Positions 51,049-59,862 of a stretch of 64,000 nt of DNA are shown here, piece by piece. Every line of letters starts with the position of its first letter. Position 1 is the first letter of the stretch. Position numbers and translations under genes: made by a program. The stretch is from Gemmatimonadetes bacterium SCN 70-22. Lineage in GTDB: Bacteria; Gemmatimonadota; Gemmatimonadetes; Gemmatimonadales; Gemmatimonadaceae. The notes under the pieces were generated by a model that was given only the letters and a program-made list of their open reading frames with translations, was not told where the DNA came from and ran no database searches. The stretch is from positions 1 to 64,000 of the forward strand of contig MEDZ01000012.1 in assembly GCA_001724275.1 (NCBI GenBank). The letters are read 5' to 3'.

Positions 51049-51707
51049 GCGTGCCCTCCCGTCCCGTTGCGCTTGGCCCGCGCGTGCACCTGCGCCCGTC
51101 GCTCGATCGACTCGACCACCGGCGCCAGCGCCTCGTCCAGCAGCTGCAACCGCTGCAGCGGCGAGCGCGACGCCAGCACCCGCTGCTTGTCGGCCAGCTC
51201 GAGGTCGATGAACTGCGCGATGGCGAAGGAAAGCGCCGCGGGTGATGCCGGGAGCTCCGGGAGCGGCGTGGCGTCGTCCTGGATCGCCCGCGCCGACCGC
51301 CCCACTCTCGCAAACAGCTCCCGCAATCGGTTTGCCAGGTCCTCGAGGGCGGCCATCGATTCCGGCACGTCCTCGAACGATGCCACTCGCGCGACATGAT
51401 ACGGCGCAGGATCGTCGACGAACGCCTCCAGGACGAAGCGGTCCCCCCCGATCACCATGATGTTCGACCTCCCGTCGGGGAGCGATTGGGCGGATTCGAT
51501 GTGGGCGCGGCACCCGGCGGTCCCCTCCGGGATGGCGCGCTCGGCGATGACGGGCGTGCGGCAGATGATTCCGAACTCCCGGTCGCCCGCGAGGCAGTCG
51601 GACAGCATCTGGCGGTAGCGCGGCTCGAAGATGTGCAGCGGCTGCACCGCCCCGGGGAGGAGGACCAGGGGGAGCGGGAAGATCGGAAGTCGGTCGGGGG
51701 CTGGCAT
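51045..51707 (-). CDS. LON substrate-binding-domain protein
   Basis: A 220-residue protein consisting only of the LON N-terminal (PUA-like) domain, without the AAA+ and protease domains of Lon. Signatures: LPIFPLPLVLLPGAVQPLHIFEPRYRQML, EFGIICRTP, GCRAHIES and IMVIGGDRFVLE, followed by a helical bundle that ends in KQRVLASRSPLQRLQLLDEAL. Proteins of this kind are widespread and their exact role is unknown. It is translationally coupled to glcD. Confidence 0.88.
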   Translation of the reverse strand: MPAPDRLPIFPLPLVLLPGAVQPLHIFEPRYRQMLSDCLAGDREFGIICRTPVIAERAIPEGTAGCRAHIESAQSLPDGRSNIMVIGGDRFVLEAFVDDPAPYHVARVASFEDVPESMAALEDLANRLRELFARVGRSARAIQDDATPLPELPASPAALSFAIAQFIDLELADKQRVLASRSPLQRLQLLDEALAPVVESIERRAQVHARAKRNGTGGHA

Positions 51708-51815
51708 GGCAGACTTGATGTTACCACACGGCGCGGTCGCGATGGAATTGGCCACGCGTGGCGAACCCGGGAATCGCCCCGCGGCGGCCGGCGGCCGGGA
51801 GAGGGGGAAAGACAC

Positions 51816-51845
51816 GACGGCCGGGAGCGTGTGCCCCCGGCCGTC
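51816..51845 (-). terminator. Hairpin terminator after the sigma factor gene
   Basis: A perfect 10-base stem (gacggccggg/cccggccgtc) with a 10-base loop lies 22 bases downstream of the sigma factor stop and ahead of the LON-domain gene on the same strand. No T-run follows. Confidence 0.6.
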
Positions 51846-51866
51846 CGTCATCCACGTGGTCCGTCG

Positions 51867-52769
51867 CTACGCCGCCGACCAGAATCCGGCCAGCGCCCGC
51901 CCGTCGGGCGATTCGCGCAGCTTCTCGAAGGCGCGCTCGCGGATCTGCCGGATGCGCTCGCGGGTGACCCCCATCAACGCCCCGATGCGCTCGAGCGTCA
52001 TCGCCTCCGAGCCCTCCTCGAGCCCGTAGTAGAGGTAGAGGATCTTGCGCTCGCGCGGGGTGAGGTACTTGCGGAAGACACGCTCGATGAACTCCCGCAT
52101 CAGCTTGTAGTCGGTGACTTCCTCGATCTCCGCACCATCGACGCCGGCGAAGCGCTCGCCTAACGTGGATGCCTCGCGGTCGCTGCGATCGATCGGGGCG
52201 TCCAGCGAGACTTCGGTGGCCGACATCTGGCGGGCCGAGCGCACGTTGTCGGGCGTCTCGCCGATCAGGCGCGCCACTTCGTCATCGGTGGGGTCGCGGC
52301 GCAGGACCTGGCCGAGGATCGTCTCCGCGCGTGAGAGCCGGATGAGCTGCGAGTTCTGGTTGAGCGGAATCCGCACCGATCGCGTCTGCTCGGCCAGCGC
52401 CTTGAGGACCGCCTGGCGCACCCACCACACCGCATAGGAGATGAACTTCACGCCCTGGTCCGGATCGAACTTCCGCACCGCCTTGAGAAGCCCCTCGTTG
52501 CCGATGGCGACGAGTTCGCTGAGGTCGAGTCCGTGCCCCTGGTACTTCTTCACGTAGGAGATCACGAACCGCAGGTTCGCCGTGACGAGCCGCTCGGCGG
52601 CGCTCTCATCGCCCTTCTGGGCCAACCGCGCGAGGCGACGCTCCTCGGCCGGGTCGGTGATGAGCGGAAGCTTCTGGATGTCCTGGAGGTATTGATCGAA
52701 AGCGGTGGAGGGGGAGGAACGGATGAAGCTCTTCGTTCCCTTGGGCCGACTCTCGGTCACTTGCTGCAT
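51867..52769 (-). CDS. RNA polymerase sigma factor, RpoD/RpoS-like
   Basis: A 300-residue sigma-70 family factor with regions 1.2 to 4.2 but no region 1.1. Region 1.2: AFDQYLQDIQKLPLITDPAEE. Region 2: DLSELVAIGNEGLLKAVRKFD and the -10 recognition stretch YAVWWVRQAVLKAL. Region 4.2 helix-turn-helix: MTLERIGALMGVTRERIRQIR. The size and lack of region 1.1 suit a group 2 (RpoS/SigB-like) factor or the short primary factor seen in some phyla. The ATG at 52769 follows a good promoter. The upstream in-frame extension crosses that promoter and was excluded. Confidence 0.9.
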   Translation of the reverse strand: MQQVTESRPKGTKSFIRSSPSTAFDQYLQDIQKLPLITDPAEERRLARLAQKGDESAAERLVTANLRFVISYVKKYQGHGLDLSELVAIGNEGLLKAVRKFDPDQGVKFISYAVWWVRQAVLKALAEQTRSVRIPLNQNSQLIRLSRAETILGQVLRRDPTDDEVARLIGETPDNVRSARQMSATEVSLDAPIDRSDREASTLGERFAGVDGAEIEEVTDYKLMREFIERVFRKYLTPRERKILYLYYGLEEGSEAMTLERIGALMGVTRERIRQIRERAFEKLRESPDGRALAGFWSAA

Positions 52770-52840
52770 ACACGCCCCTAACCGTCTATGTGGCGAATCG
52801 AGCGACAGTCGCTCACCGGCGTCCTGCTGATCGGGCGGCC

Positions 52841-52869
52841 ACGATAAGAAAGGGTATCGCAACCGTCAA
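52841..52869 (-). promoter_or_regulatory. Promoter of the sigma factor gene
   Basis: Minus strand: TTGACG (52869-52864), exactly 17 bases, TATCGT (52846-52841). Five of six and four of six matches to the sigma-70 consensus, in an AT-rich patch, about 70 bases before the ATG. Confidence 0.7.
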
Positions 52870-53032
52870 CAGCCAATTTTGATGCCAGCAGGCCCGGGCG
52901 CCGCCGACTGGCCGTATCCGTCACAGCGGCAACGGGTTGGCCAGAAACCCCTCCGCAATCCTGAGCGATTCGATCGGATCGACTCGCGGCCAACGAGGCA
53001 GCAGGATACCGAAGAGAACCCGGCGCCAGCGC
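52870..53032. other. Spacer upstream of the sigma factor promoter
   Basis: About 160 bases between the sigma factor promoter and the stop of the small membrane-protein gene. No gene or clear repeat is seen in it. Confidence 0.4.
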
Positions 53033-53203
53033 TCAGCGCGACTCCGGTGGGCGCCCCCTGGTCCCGACGAACAGGATGACGCTGATGGCGAAGACGGCGG
53101 CGATGAGGACGACCGCCATGGGGACGTCCAGCAGGTACGAGCCGAACGAGAGGAGGACGATGAAGAGGATCATCCCGAGCATTGCGGCGCCGCGAGGCGT
53201 CAT
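53033..53203 (-). CDS. Small two-pass membrane protein
   Basis: A 56-residue protein with two hydrophobic helices (MILFIVLLSFGSYLLDV and MAVVLIAAVFAISVILFVG) and a charged tail RGRPPESR. The ATG at 53203 is chosen because GGAG lies 7 bases upstream; an in-frame upstream ATG (53254) lacks a site and would add a Cys-rich stretch. It follows aroB by 70 bases on the same strand. Function unknown. Confidence 0.65.
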   Translation of the reverse strand: MTPRGAAMLGMILFIVLLSFGSYLLDVPMAVVLIAAVFAISVILFVGTRGRPPESR

Positions 53204-53273
53204 GGGCAACTCCGTCAGGGGGAGACAGGTGGCGCACGCCGCGGGTGCCGCCACCCCGGCGCGCGCCTCCCGG

Positions 53274-54413
53274 TCAGCGGGTGGACGAGAGGGCGGCGAG
53301 GACGACGTCGTCGCCCACGGCGATGCCGAACCGCCGGTCGACCCGCGCCATGGTGCCGATGCGTGCCGGGAGGGCGAAGACGATCCGGCTGTTGCGCGAC
53401 TTCTTGTCGATCCGCATCAGGTCGATGAGCGTCGACGGCGGCATCCCCGGTGGACACTGCGTCGGGAGCCCCACCGCGCGCAACGCCCGCTCGATGACGT
53501 CGCCCGTCCCGGGCTCGGCGATGCCGAGGCGCTCGGCCAGCAACGCCTCGCACGTCATCCCGATCGCGATCGCCTCGCCGTGCAGCAGGGTGAAGCCGCT
53601 GGCCGCCTCGATCGCATGCCCGATGGTGTGACCGAAGTTCAGGACCTGGCGTACGCCGCCCTCCCGCTCGTCCTGGCGCACCACGTCGGCCTTGATCGCG
53701 ATGCTGCGCGCGATGAGGGCGGTGAGGCGCTCGCCGTGCCACGCCACGTCGTCCCCCGACACGAGCGTCGCGCCTAACGCCACCGCCTCGTCGAGGTAAC
53801 CGGCGTCGGCGATGGCTCCGTGCTTGATGACCTCGGCCAGTCCCGCGCGCCGGTGGTCGGGGGGGAGCGTCTGCAGCGCCGTCGGGTCGACGAGGACGGC
53901 GTGTGGCTGGTGGAAGGCGCCGACGAGGTTCTTCCCGGCGGGGGTGTCGACCCCGACTTTTCCGCCCACCGATGCGTCGACCATCGCCAGGAGCGAGGTG
54001 GGGCACTGGACGACGGGGATGCCGCGCATGAAGGTGGCGGCGACGAAGCCGGCCAGGTCGCCGACGACACCGCCGCCCAACGCGACGACCGTCGTGTCGC
54101 GCCCGCAGCGCTCGTCCGTCATCCAGTCGGTGAGCGCGGCCCAGGTCTCGCGCGTCTTCTGCTGCTCGCCCGAAGGGATTGCCCGGACGATGGTGCGGGT
54201 GTGCGGGAGAAAGTGCCGCAGCGATCCGACCACGGCCGGGAGGTGCAACGGCGCCACGTGGTCGTCGGTGATGACCGCGACGGTGTGGGCGGGCGCCACC
54301 TCCGCCACCACCCGCCCCACCTGCTCGAGGAGCCAGGGGGCCACTCGCACCCGGTAGCCCAGCAGCTCGACGGAACGCTCGGGGGCGCTCGCGCTCCCCT
54401 CGGCTGCTACCAC
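53274..54413 (-). CDS. aroB: 3-dehydroquinate synthase
   Basis: A 379-residue NAD- and metal-dependent enzyme converting DAHP to 3-dehydroquinate in the shikimate pathway. The family landmarks are all present: TVVALGGGVVGDLAGFVAATFMRG, VQCPTSLLAMVDASVGGKVGVD, AGKNLVGAFHQP, GLAEVIKHGAIAD, and metal-binding LNFGHTIGHAIEA with HGEAIAIGM. The start GTG at 54413 overlaps the end of the cobalamin adenosyltransferase gene by 7 bases, which shows one operon and close translational coupling. Confidence 0.94.
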   Translation of the reverse strand: MVAAEGSASAPERSVELLGYRVRVAPWLLEQVGRVVAEVAPAHTVAVITDDHVAPLHLPAVVGSLRHFLPHTRTIVRAIPSGEQQKTRETWAALTDWMTDERCGRDTTVVALGGGVVGDLAGFVAATFMRGIPVVQCPTSLLAMVDASVGGKVGVDTPAGKNLVGAFHQPHAVLVDPTALQTLPPDHRRAGLAEVIKHGAIADAGYLDEAVALGATLVSGDDVAWHGERLTALIARSIAIKADVVRQDEREGGVRQVLNFGHTIGHAIEAASGFTLLHGEAIAIGMTCEALLAERLGIAEPGTGDVIERALRAVGLPTQCPPGMPPSTLIDLMRIDKKSRNSRIVFALPARIGTMARVDRRFGIAVGDDVVLAALSSTR

Positions 54414-54958
54414 GTCACCTCGCCTGCCCCGGCGCGCCGGTTGGCCACCCGCGCCAGCATGAACAGGAGGTCCGAGAGCCGGTTGAGGTAGATCACGACG
54501 AGGTCCGGGAGCTGCACCTCGCGATGCAGCGCGACGACGCGCCGCTCGGCGCGCCGACAGACCGTGCGCGCCACGTGCAGCGCCGAGGACTTCGGCGTCC
54601 CCCCGGGGAGGATGAACGACTTGAGCGGCTCCAGCTCGCGATCGCACTCGTCGATCGCCCGCTCCAGTTCGGCGATCCGTCCGTCGTCGATGCGCGCCTT
54701 TTGCAGCTGCTCGCGCATCTTGTCGCGGTCCGGCGTCGCCAGCAGCGCCCCGATGGAGAAGAGGTCACGCTGGATGGGGACCAGCACCTCGTCGATGCGG
54801 GGCATCAGCTCGACCGAACGCGCCATGCCAAGGCAGGCGTTCAGCTCGTCGACGGCACCGTATGCCTCCACCCGCGGGTGGTCCTTCTCCACGCGTCCGC
54901 CGCCGAACAGCGCGGTCTGTCCGGCGTCGCCGGTCTTGGTGTAGATCTTGAGGGTCAT
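54407..54958 (-). CDS. Cob(I)alamin adenosyltransferase, PduO type
   Basis: A 183-residue ATP:corrinoid adenosyltransferase that makes adenosylcobalamin. The N-terminal ATP-binding sequence KIYTKTGDAGQTALFGGGRV, the Asp/Glu in EAYGAVDELNACLG, and the C-terminal ARTVCRRAERRVVAL with YLNRLSDLLFMLAR match the PduO/MMAB family over its whole length. The presence of aroB behind it is probably operon sharing, not pathway logic. Confidence 0.93.
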   Translation of the reverse strand: MTLKIYTKTGDAGQTALFGGGRVEKDHPRVEAYGAVDELNACLGMARSVELMPRIDEVLVPIQRDLFSIGALLATPDRDKMREQLQKARIDDGRIAELERAIDECDRELEPLKSFILPGGTPKSSALHVARTVCRRAERRVVALHREVQLPDLVVIYLNRLSDLLFMLARVANRRAGAGEVTW

Positions 54959-54970
54959 GGATGAAATCTA

Positions 54971-55010
54971 GAAGACGAGAAGACGAGAAGACGAGGAGAC
55001 GAGGAGACGA
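54971..55010 (+). repeat. GAAGACGA short tandem repeat, locus 3
   Basis: Five 8-base copies: gaagacga three times, then ggagacga twice. They fill the gap between the divergent cobalamin adenosyltransferase and ferredoxin-NADP reductase genes and run on into a purine-only, G-rich tract (55011-55044). A hairpin cggctgcg/cgcagccg (55045-55052/55059-55066) follows. Confidence 0.9.
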
Positions 55011-55096
55011 GGGCGGGGGGGGCAGGGGGGGCGGGAGGAGGGGGCGGCTGCGCTGCGACGCAGCCGGCGGCTTCGGACCCCAATTACGTTTCCCCC

Positions 55097-56116
55097 ATGC
55101 CTACTCACGACCTCGTCGACATCACCATCATCGGCGGCGGCCCCACAGGGCTCTTCGCACGATTCTATGCCGGGATGCGGGGCGCCACCGCCCAGATCAT
55201 CGACGCGCTCCCCCAGCTCGGCGGCCAGCTGACCGCCCTCTACCCCGAAAAGTACATCTTCGACGTCGCCGGATTTCCCAAGATCCTGGCCAAGGACCTC
55301 GTGCGCGCGCTGGTCGAGCAATCGGCCCAGTTCGGTGGCAAGGAGTTCCTCCACCAGGAAGTGCGGGGGCTCGACGAGCGGGATGGGCACTTCGTTCTCC
55401 AGACGACGGCGGGCGAGTATCCCACGCGCGCCATCCTCATCGCCGCCGGGATCGGGGCCTTCGCCCCGCGGCGCCTCCCGCAGCCGTGCGCGGAGCCCTG
55501 GTACGGGCGAGGCATCGATGACGTGGTCCTCGACCCCGAGGTATACCGGGGGAAGCGTGTCGTCATCATCGGCGGCGGCGATTCGGCGTTCGATTGGGCG
55601 CACCAGCTCACCGGCAAGGCGCTGCACGTGACGGTGGTCCACCGGAGCGACCGTTTCCGCGCGCACGGTGCGACCGTCGCCGAGGTGCAGCGCGCGGCGT
55701 CGGAGGGGGCGGTGGAGATTCTCACCTTCCACGAGCTGCATGACATCGTGAGCCAGGACGACCGCCTGACCGGCGTGGTGGTGCGCGAGACGAAGACCAA
55801 GGCCACTCGCGCCGTCCCGTGCGAGGCGGTCCTGCCGATGCTGGGCTACGTGAGCGACCTGGGCGAACTGGCCAAGTGGGGGCTGACGCTCGAAAAGGAC
55901 GAGATCGTCGTCAATTCCATGATGGAGACGGGGCGCCCCGGGATCTATGCCGCGGGCGACGTCACGACGTATCCCGGCAAGCTCAAGCTGATCGCGGCCG
56001 GGTTCGGTGAGGCGGCGACGGCGGTGAACCAGGCCGTCCACTGGATCTACCCCGAGAAGAAGGTCGCCCCGGGGCACTCGTCCAACATGGCGATCTTCGG
56101 CCAGAAGGACGACTGA
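55097..56116 (+). CDS. Ferredoxin--NADP+ reductase, thioredoxin-reductase-like
   Basis: A 339-residue flavoprotein of the thioredoxin-reductase-like ferredoxin-NADP reductase family found in Bacillus and Chlorobium. FAD site TIIGGGPTGLFARFYAG (10-26), NADPH site VVIIGGGDSAFDWA near 155-168, and GIYAAGDVTTYPGKLKLIAAGFGEAA. The redox CxxC of thioredoxin reductases is missing, as expected for this family. It provides reduced ferredoxin or NADPH balance in the cytoplasm. The ATG at 55097 lies 138 bases from the divergent gene. Confidence 0.9.
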   Translation: MPTHDLVDITIIGGGPTGLFARFYAGMRGATAQIIDALPQLGGQLTALYPEKYIFDVAGFPKILAKDLVRALVEQSAQFGGKEFLHQEVRGLDERDGHFVLQTTAGEYPTRAILIAAGIGAFAPRRLPQPCAEPWYGRGIDDVVLDPEVYRGKRVVIIGGGDSAFDWAHQLTGKALHVTVVHRSDRFRAHGATVAEVQRAASEGAVEILTFHELHDIVSQDDRLTGVVVRETKTKATRAVPCEAVLPMLGYVSDLGELAKWGLTLEKDEIVVNSMMETGRPGIYAAGDVTTYPGKLKLIAAGFGEAATAVNQAVHWIYPEKKVAPGHSSNMAIFGQKDD

Positions 56117-56170
56117 TCGGCGGCTCTCCCCTCCCGGCGGGCGCCGGCGCCCTGCGGGGCGCTGGCCGGG

Positions 56171-56515
56171 TCACCCCCCGGCCGGTGGCTCGTCGCCCCG
56201 ACGCAAGGCCGCCTCGGCGGTGAAGCCGCTGGGGTAGCGCCGCTCGAGCTTCTCGAGGTTGCCGTGCGCCACGTCACCTAACGACAGGTCGAGCGCGGTG
56301 GCGACGGCGCTGAGGCACCAGAGCGCGTCGCCTAACTCGCGCGTGAGGGCCTCGCGATCGAGCGGGCGCTGCTGGAAGAGGTGCTTGCGCACGGTCCCCA
56401 GCACCTCCCCCGCCTCCTCCGCAAGCCCGGCGGCGGCGTCGAGGAGGCGCGCCTGCCCGTCGAGCGCGGGGTTCAGCGTGCGACGGGCGAGGGCCTGGTA
56501 GGCGTCGAGTTCCAC
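56171..56515 (-). CDS. MazG-like nucleotide pyrophosphohydrolase
   Basis: A 114-residue all-alpha NTP pyrophosphatase. The MazG helices and metal ligands are AAGLAEEAGEVLGTVRKHLFQ (E-x-x-E) and LTRELGDALWCLSAVATAL (E-x-x-D), the standard EExxE..ExxD arrangement. It may clean non-canonical nucleotides or hydrolyse dCTP/dUTP. The GTG at 56515 is chosen to give the usual single-domain length; an in-frame ATG at 56626 would add 37 basic, unlikely residues. It converges on the ferredoxin-NADP reductase gene. Confidence 0.85.
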   Translation of the reverse strand: MELDAYQALARRTLNPALDGQARLLDAAAGLAEEAGEVLGTVRKHLFQQRPLDREALTRELGDALWCLSAVATALDLSLGDVAHGNLEKLERRYPSGFTAEAALRRGDEPPAGG

Positions 56516-56581
56516 GGGGCGGGGGCGCTGCGGCAGGGCGTGACGCGCGCGTCCGGAATTGCGCCGCTTCCTGCCGTCCGA

Positions 56582-56587
56582 TTGACA
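56582..56587 (+). promoter_or_regulatory. Possible -35 element before the GGDEF regulator
   Basis: A perfect TTGACA lies 75 bases before the response regulator start. At the right distance there is only a poor -10 (agaact), so the promoter is uncertain or needs an activator. Confidence 0.3.
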
Positions 56588-56661
56588 GTACGGGTGAGCG
56601 GACGAGAACTTACGCCCATGGGACACGACCCGTCAAACACGAGGCAAGTTCGCTTCGATCC

Positions 56662-57588
56662 GTGAGTTATCTCCTGCTGGCCGACGACAACGAAGACATG
56701 CGCCTGATGCTGCGCGAGCTCTTTCGCGCCTCGGGTCATGAGGTGTCGATGGCCGCGGACGGAGTCGAGGCGCTCGCGTCCATTGCGGCGCGCGAGCCCG
56801 ACCTCGTGATCCTGGACCACTCCATGCCCCACATGAGCGGGCTGGAGGTGTGCCGGCGCCTCAAGCAGAACCCGTTCACGGCGCGCGTCCCGGTGATGAT
56901 GCTCACCGCGCAGAGCGGCGTGGAGAGCAAGGTCGAGGGCTTCGCCGCCGGCGCGGACGACTACATCGCGAAGCCCTTCGATCCGCGCGAGCTGCGCGCC
57001 CGCGTGCAGGCAATGCTTCGTTTGGTCCAGCGCGAGGGCGACCGGAACCCGACCAGCGGCCTCCCGGGAGGGCGCGCGATCGAGTCCGAGATCATGGACC
57101 GGGTGCAGGCCGGGGCGCGCTTCGCGGTCTGCTACCTGGACCTCGACAACTTCAAGCCGTTCGCCGACACGTTCGGCTTCGCCATCGCGGACGAGGTCAT
57201 TCGCGGGCTCGGTGCCGCGATCCGTGAATCGTCCGCGGCCGTGGCGGGCGATGCCGCGGTCGACTTCGTGGGGCACATCGGTGGCGACGATTTCATCGTC
57301 ATCACCACGATGGCGCGGGCGGTGCCACTCATGGACGAGTGCACCCGCCGCTGCCGCGGCGTCGTCGAAGCGGCGGTCGGGCCCGACGCCGCGGCGCAGG
57401 GGAGTTACACGGGCGTCGACCGCGAGGGGCGGGTGCGCGAGTTCCCGCTGGCCGGGGTCTCGGCCGCCGTGCTCGACGTCGATCCCGCCGGCTGGCAGAG
57501 CCTCGCCCACCTCGGCATGCGCGCCGCCGACGTCAAGCGACGCGCCAAGATGAAGGGGACCGGCGCCGTCCTCGTCGAGACCGCCTGA
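56662..57588 (+). CDS. Response regulator with GGDEF domain
   Basis: A 308-residue two-domain regulator. Receiver 1-120: acidic LLADDNEDM, phosphorylated Asp52 in LVILDHSMP, Thr in MMLTAQ, Lys in YIAKPFDPREL. GGDEF domain from about 130: NPTSGLPGGRAIESEI, AVCYLDLDNFKPFAD, and the signature GGDDF at 207-211, which is compatible with diguanylate cyclase activity; no RxxD inhibitory site precedes it. The domain lacks the usual helical linker between receiver and cyclase. The stop is one base before the TamA-like start, so c-di-GMP signalling and the envelope genes appear to share a message. Confidence 0.85.
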   Translation: MSYLLLADDNEDMRLMLRELFRASGHEVSMAADGVEALASIAAREPDLVILDHSMPHMSGLEVCRRLKQNPFTARVPVMMLTAQSGVESKVEGFAAGADDYIAKPFDPRELRARVQAMLRLVQREGDRNPTSGLPGGRAIESEIMDRVQAGARFAVCYLDLDNFKPFADTFGFAIADEVIRGLGAAIRESSAAVAGDAAVDFVGHIGGDDFIVITTMARAVPLMDECTRRCRGVVEAAVGPDAAAQGSYTGVDREGRVREFPLAGVSAAVLDVDPAGWQSLAHLGMRAADVKRRAKMKGTGAVLVETA

Positions 57589-57589
57589 C

Positions 57590-59860
57590 GTGCGTCGCCG
57601 ACTCGGGGTGGCCCTCGGGGTCGCGTGGCTCTGCCTGGCCCGTGGCCTTGGCGCCCAGGCGCTCGAATGCGACGCGACCTCCATCGAGGTGCGCAAGCTC
57701 GACTTCGTCGGCAACCACACCTTTCGCAGCAGCGAGCTCGCCGACGGCGTGGCGACGACCCAGTCGTCGTTCGCCCGCCGCTACTTCCGCTTCTTCGGCA
57801 AGCGCTACTGCCTCGATCCCGCCACCGTCACCCAGGACTCGTTGCGCCTGATCCTCTTCTACCGCAACGCCGGCTTCTCGTCGGTCACCGTGGGGAAGGA
57901 GATCACCATGCACGGCCCGCGCGCCGCGCACCTGCGCTTCGTCATCACCGAGGGGCGGCCGATCCTGGTGGACAGCGTCACCTACCAGGGGTTCGAGGGC
58001 GTCCCGCAATTCGACCGGCTCGTGCGCGGCATCGAGATCAAGGTGGGCCAGCGCTTCGACAAGTCGGTGGTGCTGGCCACGCGCGACTCGCTCGCGCGCC
58101 GCCTCCGCGACCGCGGCTATCCGCTCGCCGAAGTCCTGCGGAGCTTCGACACCGATACCGCCAGGCGCACGGCGAGCGTCGAGTTCAGCGCCGCCACCGG
58201 CCCGCGCGCGCGCCTCGGCGCCGTCAACGTCAACATCGAGGCCCCGCCGGGTGAGCACCCGCGCATCGACCCGCAACGCGTCAGGTCGGTGCTCGGCATT
58301 CGTGAGGGCCAGCTCTATCGTGAACGCTCGCTCGAAGCGGTCAAGCGGAGCCTCTACCTCTCGGAGGCATTCCGCCACGTCGACGTCCAGGTGGACTCCG
58401 CGTCGCTCGTGGACGCGGTCGACTCGCTGGTCACCGTCAATGTGCAGCTGACGGAAGGCGACCTGCGTGCCGCGCGGGCGTCGATCGGATGGGGGAATCT
58501 CGACTGCCTGCGCACGCAGGGGAGCTACTCCAACTACAGCTTCCTCGGCGGGCTGCGGCGGCTCGACCTCAACGGCCGCCTCTCCAAGATCGGGGTCGGC
58601 AAGCCGTTCGACTTCGCCAGCGGCTTCTGCCGCAGCGAGGTGCAGAACGACATCTTCAGCGACACCCTGAACTACTATGCCGGGGTGACGCTCTCGCAGC
58701 CCTCGCTCTTCGGGCTGCGCACCGTCCCCACCATCACCCTCTACAGCGAGCGCCGCTCCGAATTCCAGGCGTTCCTGCGCGACACCCCCTTCGGCGTCCT
58801 CGGGTCGGTGCAGCAGGGAATCGACGGCCCCCTCCCCCAGAGCTTCTCCTACCAGCTCGAGTACGGGAGCACGTTCTCGTCGCCGGCCTTCTTCTGCGCC
58901 GTCTTCAACGTCTGCGAGCTCGAGGTGCAGGAGCGCCTCCTCGCCCGCAACCGCCTCGCGGTGGGCGGCTGGAGCCTCACGCGCAACCGGGCCGACGACT
59001 TCGCGAATCCCACGCGGGGGTCGGTCCTGCGCTTCGAGCTGCGCCACGCGTCGCGCGCCATCGGCTCGAGCACCGACCAGCAGTTCAATCGCGCGGTCTT
59101 CGACGGCTCCTTCTACCGCCCGGTCTTCGACGGCGGCGTCTTCGTCATGCGCCTCCGCGGCGGCACCGTGCTGGGGCGCCGCCTCTCCGTCGGCGGGAGC
59201 CGCAGCTTCGTCCCGCCGCAGGAACGCCTCTACGCGGGCGGGCCCACCACGGTGCGTGGCTTCCGCCAGAACGAACTCGGCCCCTCCATCTACGTCGTGG
59301 AAGACACGTTCACGGTCGTCCCGGGCGCCGGCGACACGTCGTACTTCCGCATCGACCAGTCGGGCGGGCGCCTGCGCGTCGTCCCCTCCGGCGGCGACAA
59401 CGTGGTGATCGCCAACGCCGAATTGCGCCTGCGCTCGGTCTTCCTCCCGGAGCTCATCCAGTACGCGCTCTTCGTCGACGCCGGCGAGGTGTGGAACCGC
59501 GGCGGCAACACCGCCAGCCAGACGCAGGTGCGCATCAAGATCACCCCGGGGGTGGGCGTGCGCGTCTTCACCCCGATCGGACCGGTGCGCGTCGACATCG
59601 GCTACAACCCGTACCAGGCGCCGAGCGGGCCGGCCTTCTACAGCGCCTCGCAGCGCGTGGGCGACGCCGTGGAGCGGGCGCTGTACTGCGTCAGCCCCGA
59701 CAACCTCCTCCCCGTCGTCCCGGGCGAGGCGCGGCCCGGAGGGGGAACCGCCCTTCCGGTGCAGGCGCGCGGCGCCTGTCCATCGACGTTCCAGCCCGCC
59801 CGCCGCACGAGCTTCGGGAGCAGGCTGACGTTCAACTTCTCGATCGGGCAGGCGTTCTAG
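57590..59860 (+). CDS. TamA/BamA-like outer-membrane Omp85 protein
   Basis: A 756-residue Omp85-superfamily protein. A signal peptide (MRRRLGVALGVAWLCLARGLG) is followed by POTRA domains (IEVRKLDFVGNHTFRSSELA; ILVDSVTYQGFEGVPQFDRL; ARLGAVNVNIEAP) and a 16-strand barrel region from about residue 300. The barrel includes the conserved loop-6 motif VRGF (GGPTTVRGFRQNELG) and a C-terminal beta strand ending in Phe (LTFNFSIGQAF). The TamB-like gene begins two bases after the stop, which argues for TamA over BamA. The pair would insert or transport envelope components across the periplasm. Confidence 0.88.
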   Translation: MRRRLGVALGVAWLCLARGLGAQALECDATSIEVRKLDFVGNHTFRSSELADGVATTQSSFARRYFRFFGKRYCLDPATVTQDSLRLILFYRNAGFSSVTVGKEITMHGPRAAHLRFVITEGRPILVDSVTYQGFEGVPQFDRLVRGIEIKVGQRFDKSVVLATRDSLARRLRDRGYPLAEVLRSFDTDTARRTASVEFSAATGPRARLGAVNVNIEAPPGEHPRIDPQRVRSVLGIREGQLYRERSLEAVKRSLYLSEAFRHVDVQVDSASLVDAVDSLVTVNVQLTEGDLRAARASIGWGNLDCLRTQGSYSNYSFLGGLRRLDLNGRLSKIGVGKPFDFASGFCRSEVQNDIFSDTLNYYAGVTLSQPSLFGLRTVPTITLYSERRSEFQAFLRDTPFGVLGSVQQGIDGPLPQSFSYQLEYGSTFSSPAFFCAVFNVCELEVQERLLARNRLAVGGWSLTRNRADDFANPTRGSVLRFELRHASRAIGSSTDQQFNRAVFDGSFYRPVFDGGVFVMRLRGGTVLGRRLSVGGSRSFVPPQERLYAGGPTTVRGFRQNELGPSIYVVEDTFTVVPGAGDTSYFRIDQSGGRLRVVPSGGDNVVIANAELRLRSVFLPELIQYALFVDAGEVWNRGGNTASQTQVRIKITPGVGVRVFTPIGPVRVDIGYNPYQAPSGPAFYSASQRVGDAVERALYCVSPDNLLPVVPGEARPGGGTALPVQARGACPSTFQPARRTSFGSRLTFNFSIGQAF

Positions 59861-59862
59861 CC

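Noticed and set aside
56117-56170. Hairpin between the convergent ferredoxin-NADP reductase and MazG-like genes
   Set aside because: The inverted repeat is imperfect and GC-only; it may be a terminator but could equally be chance in such sequence.
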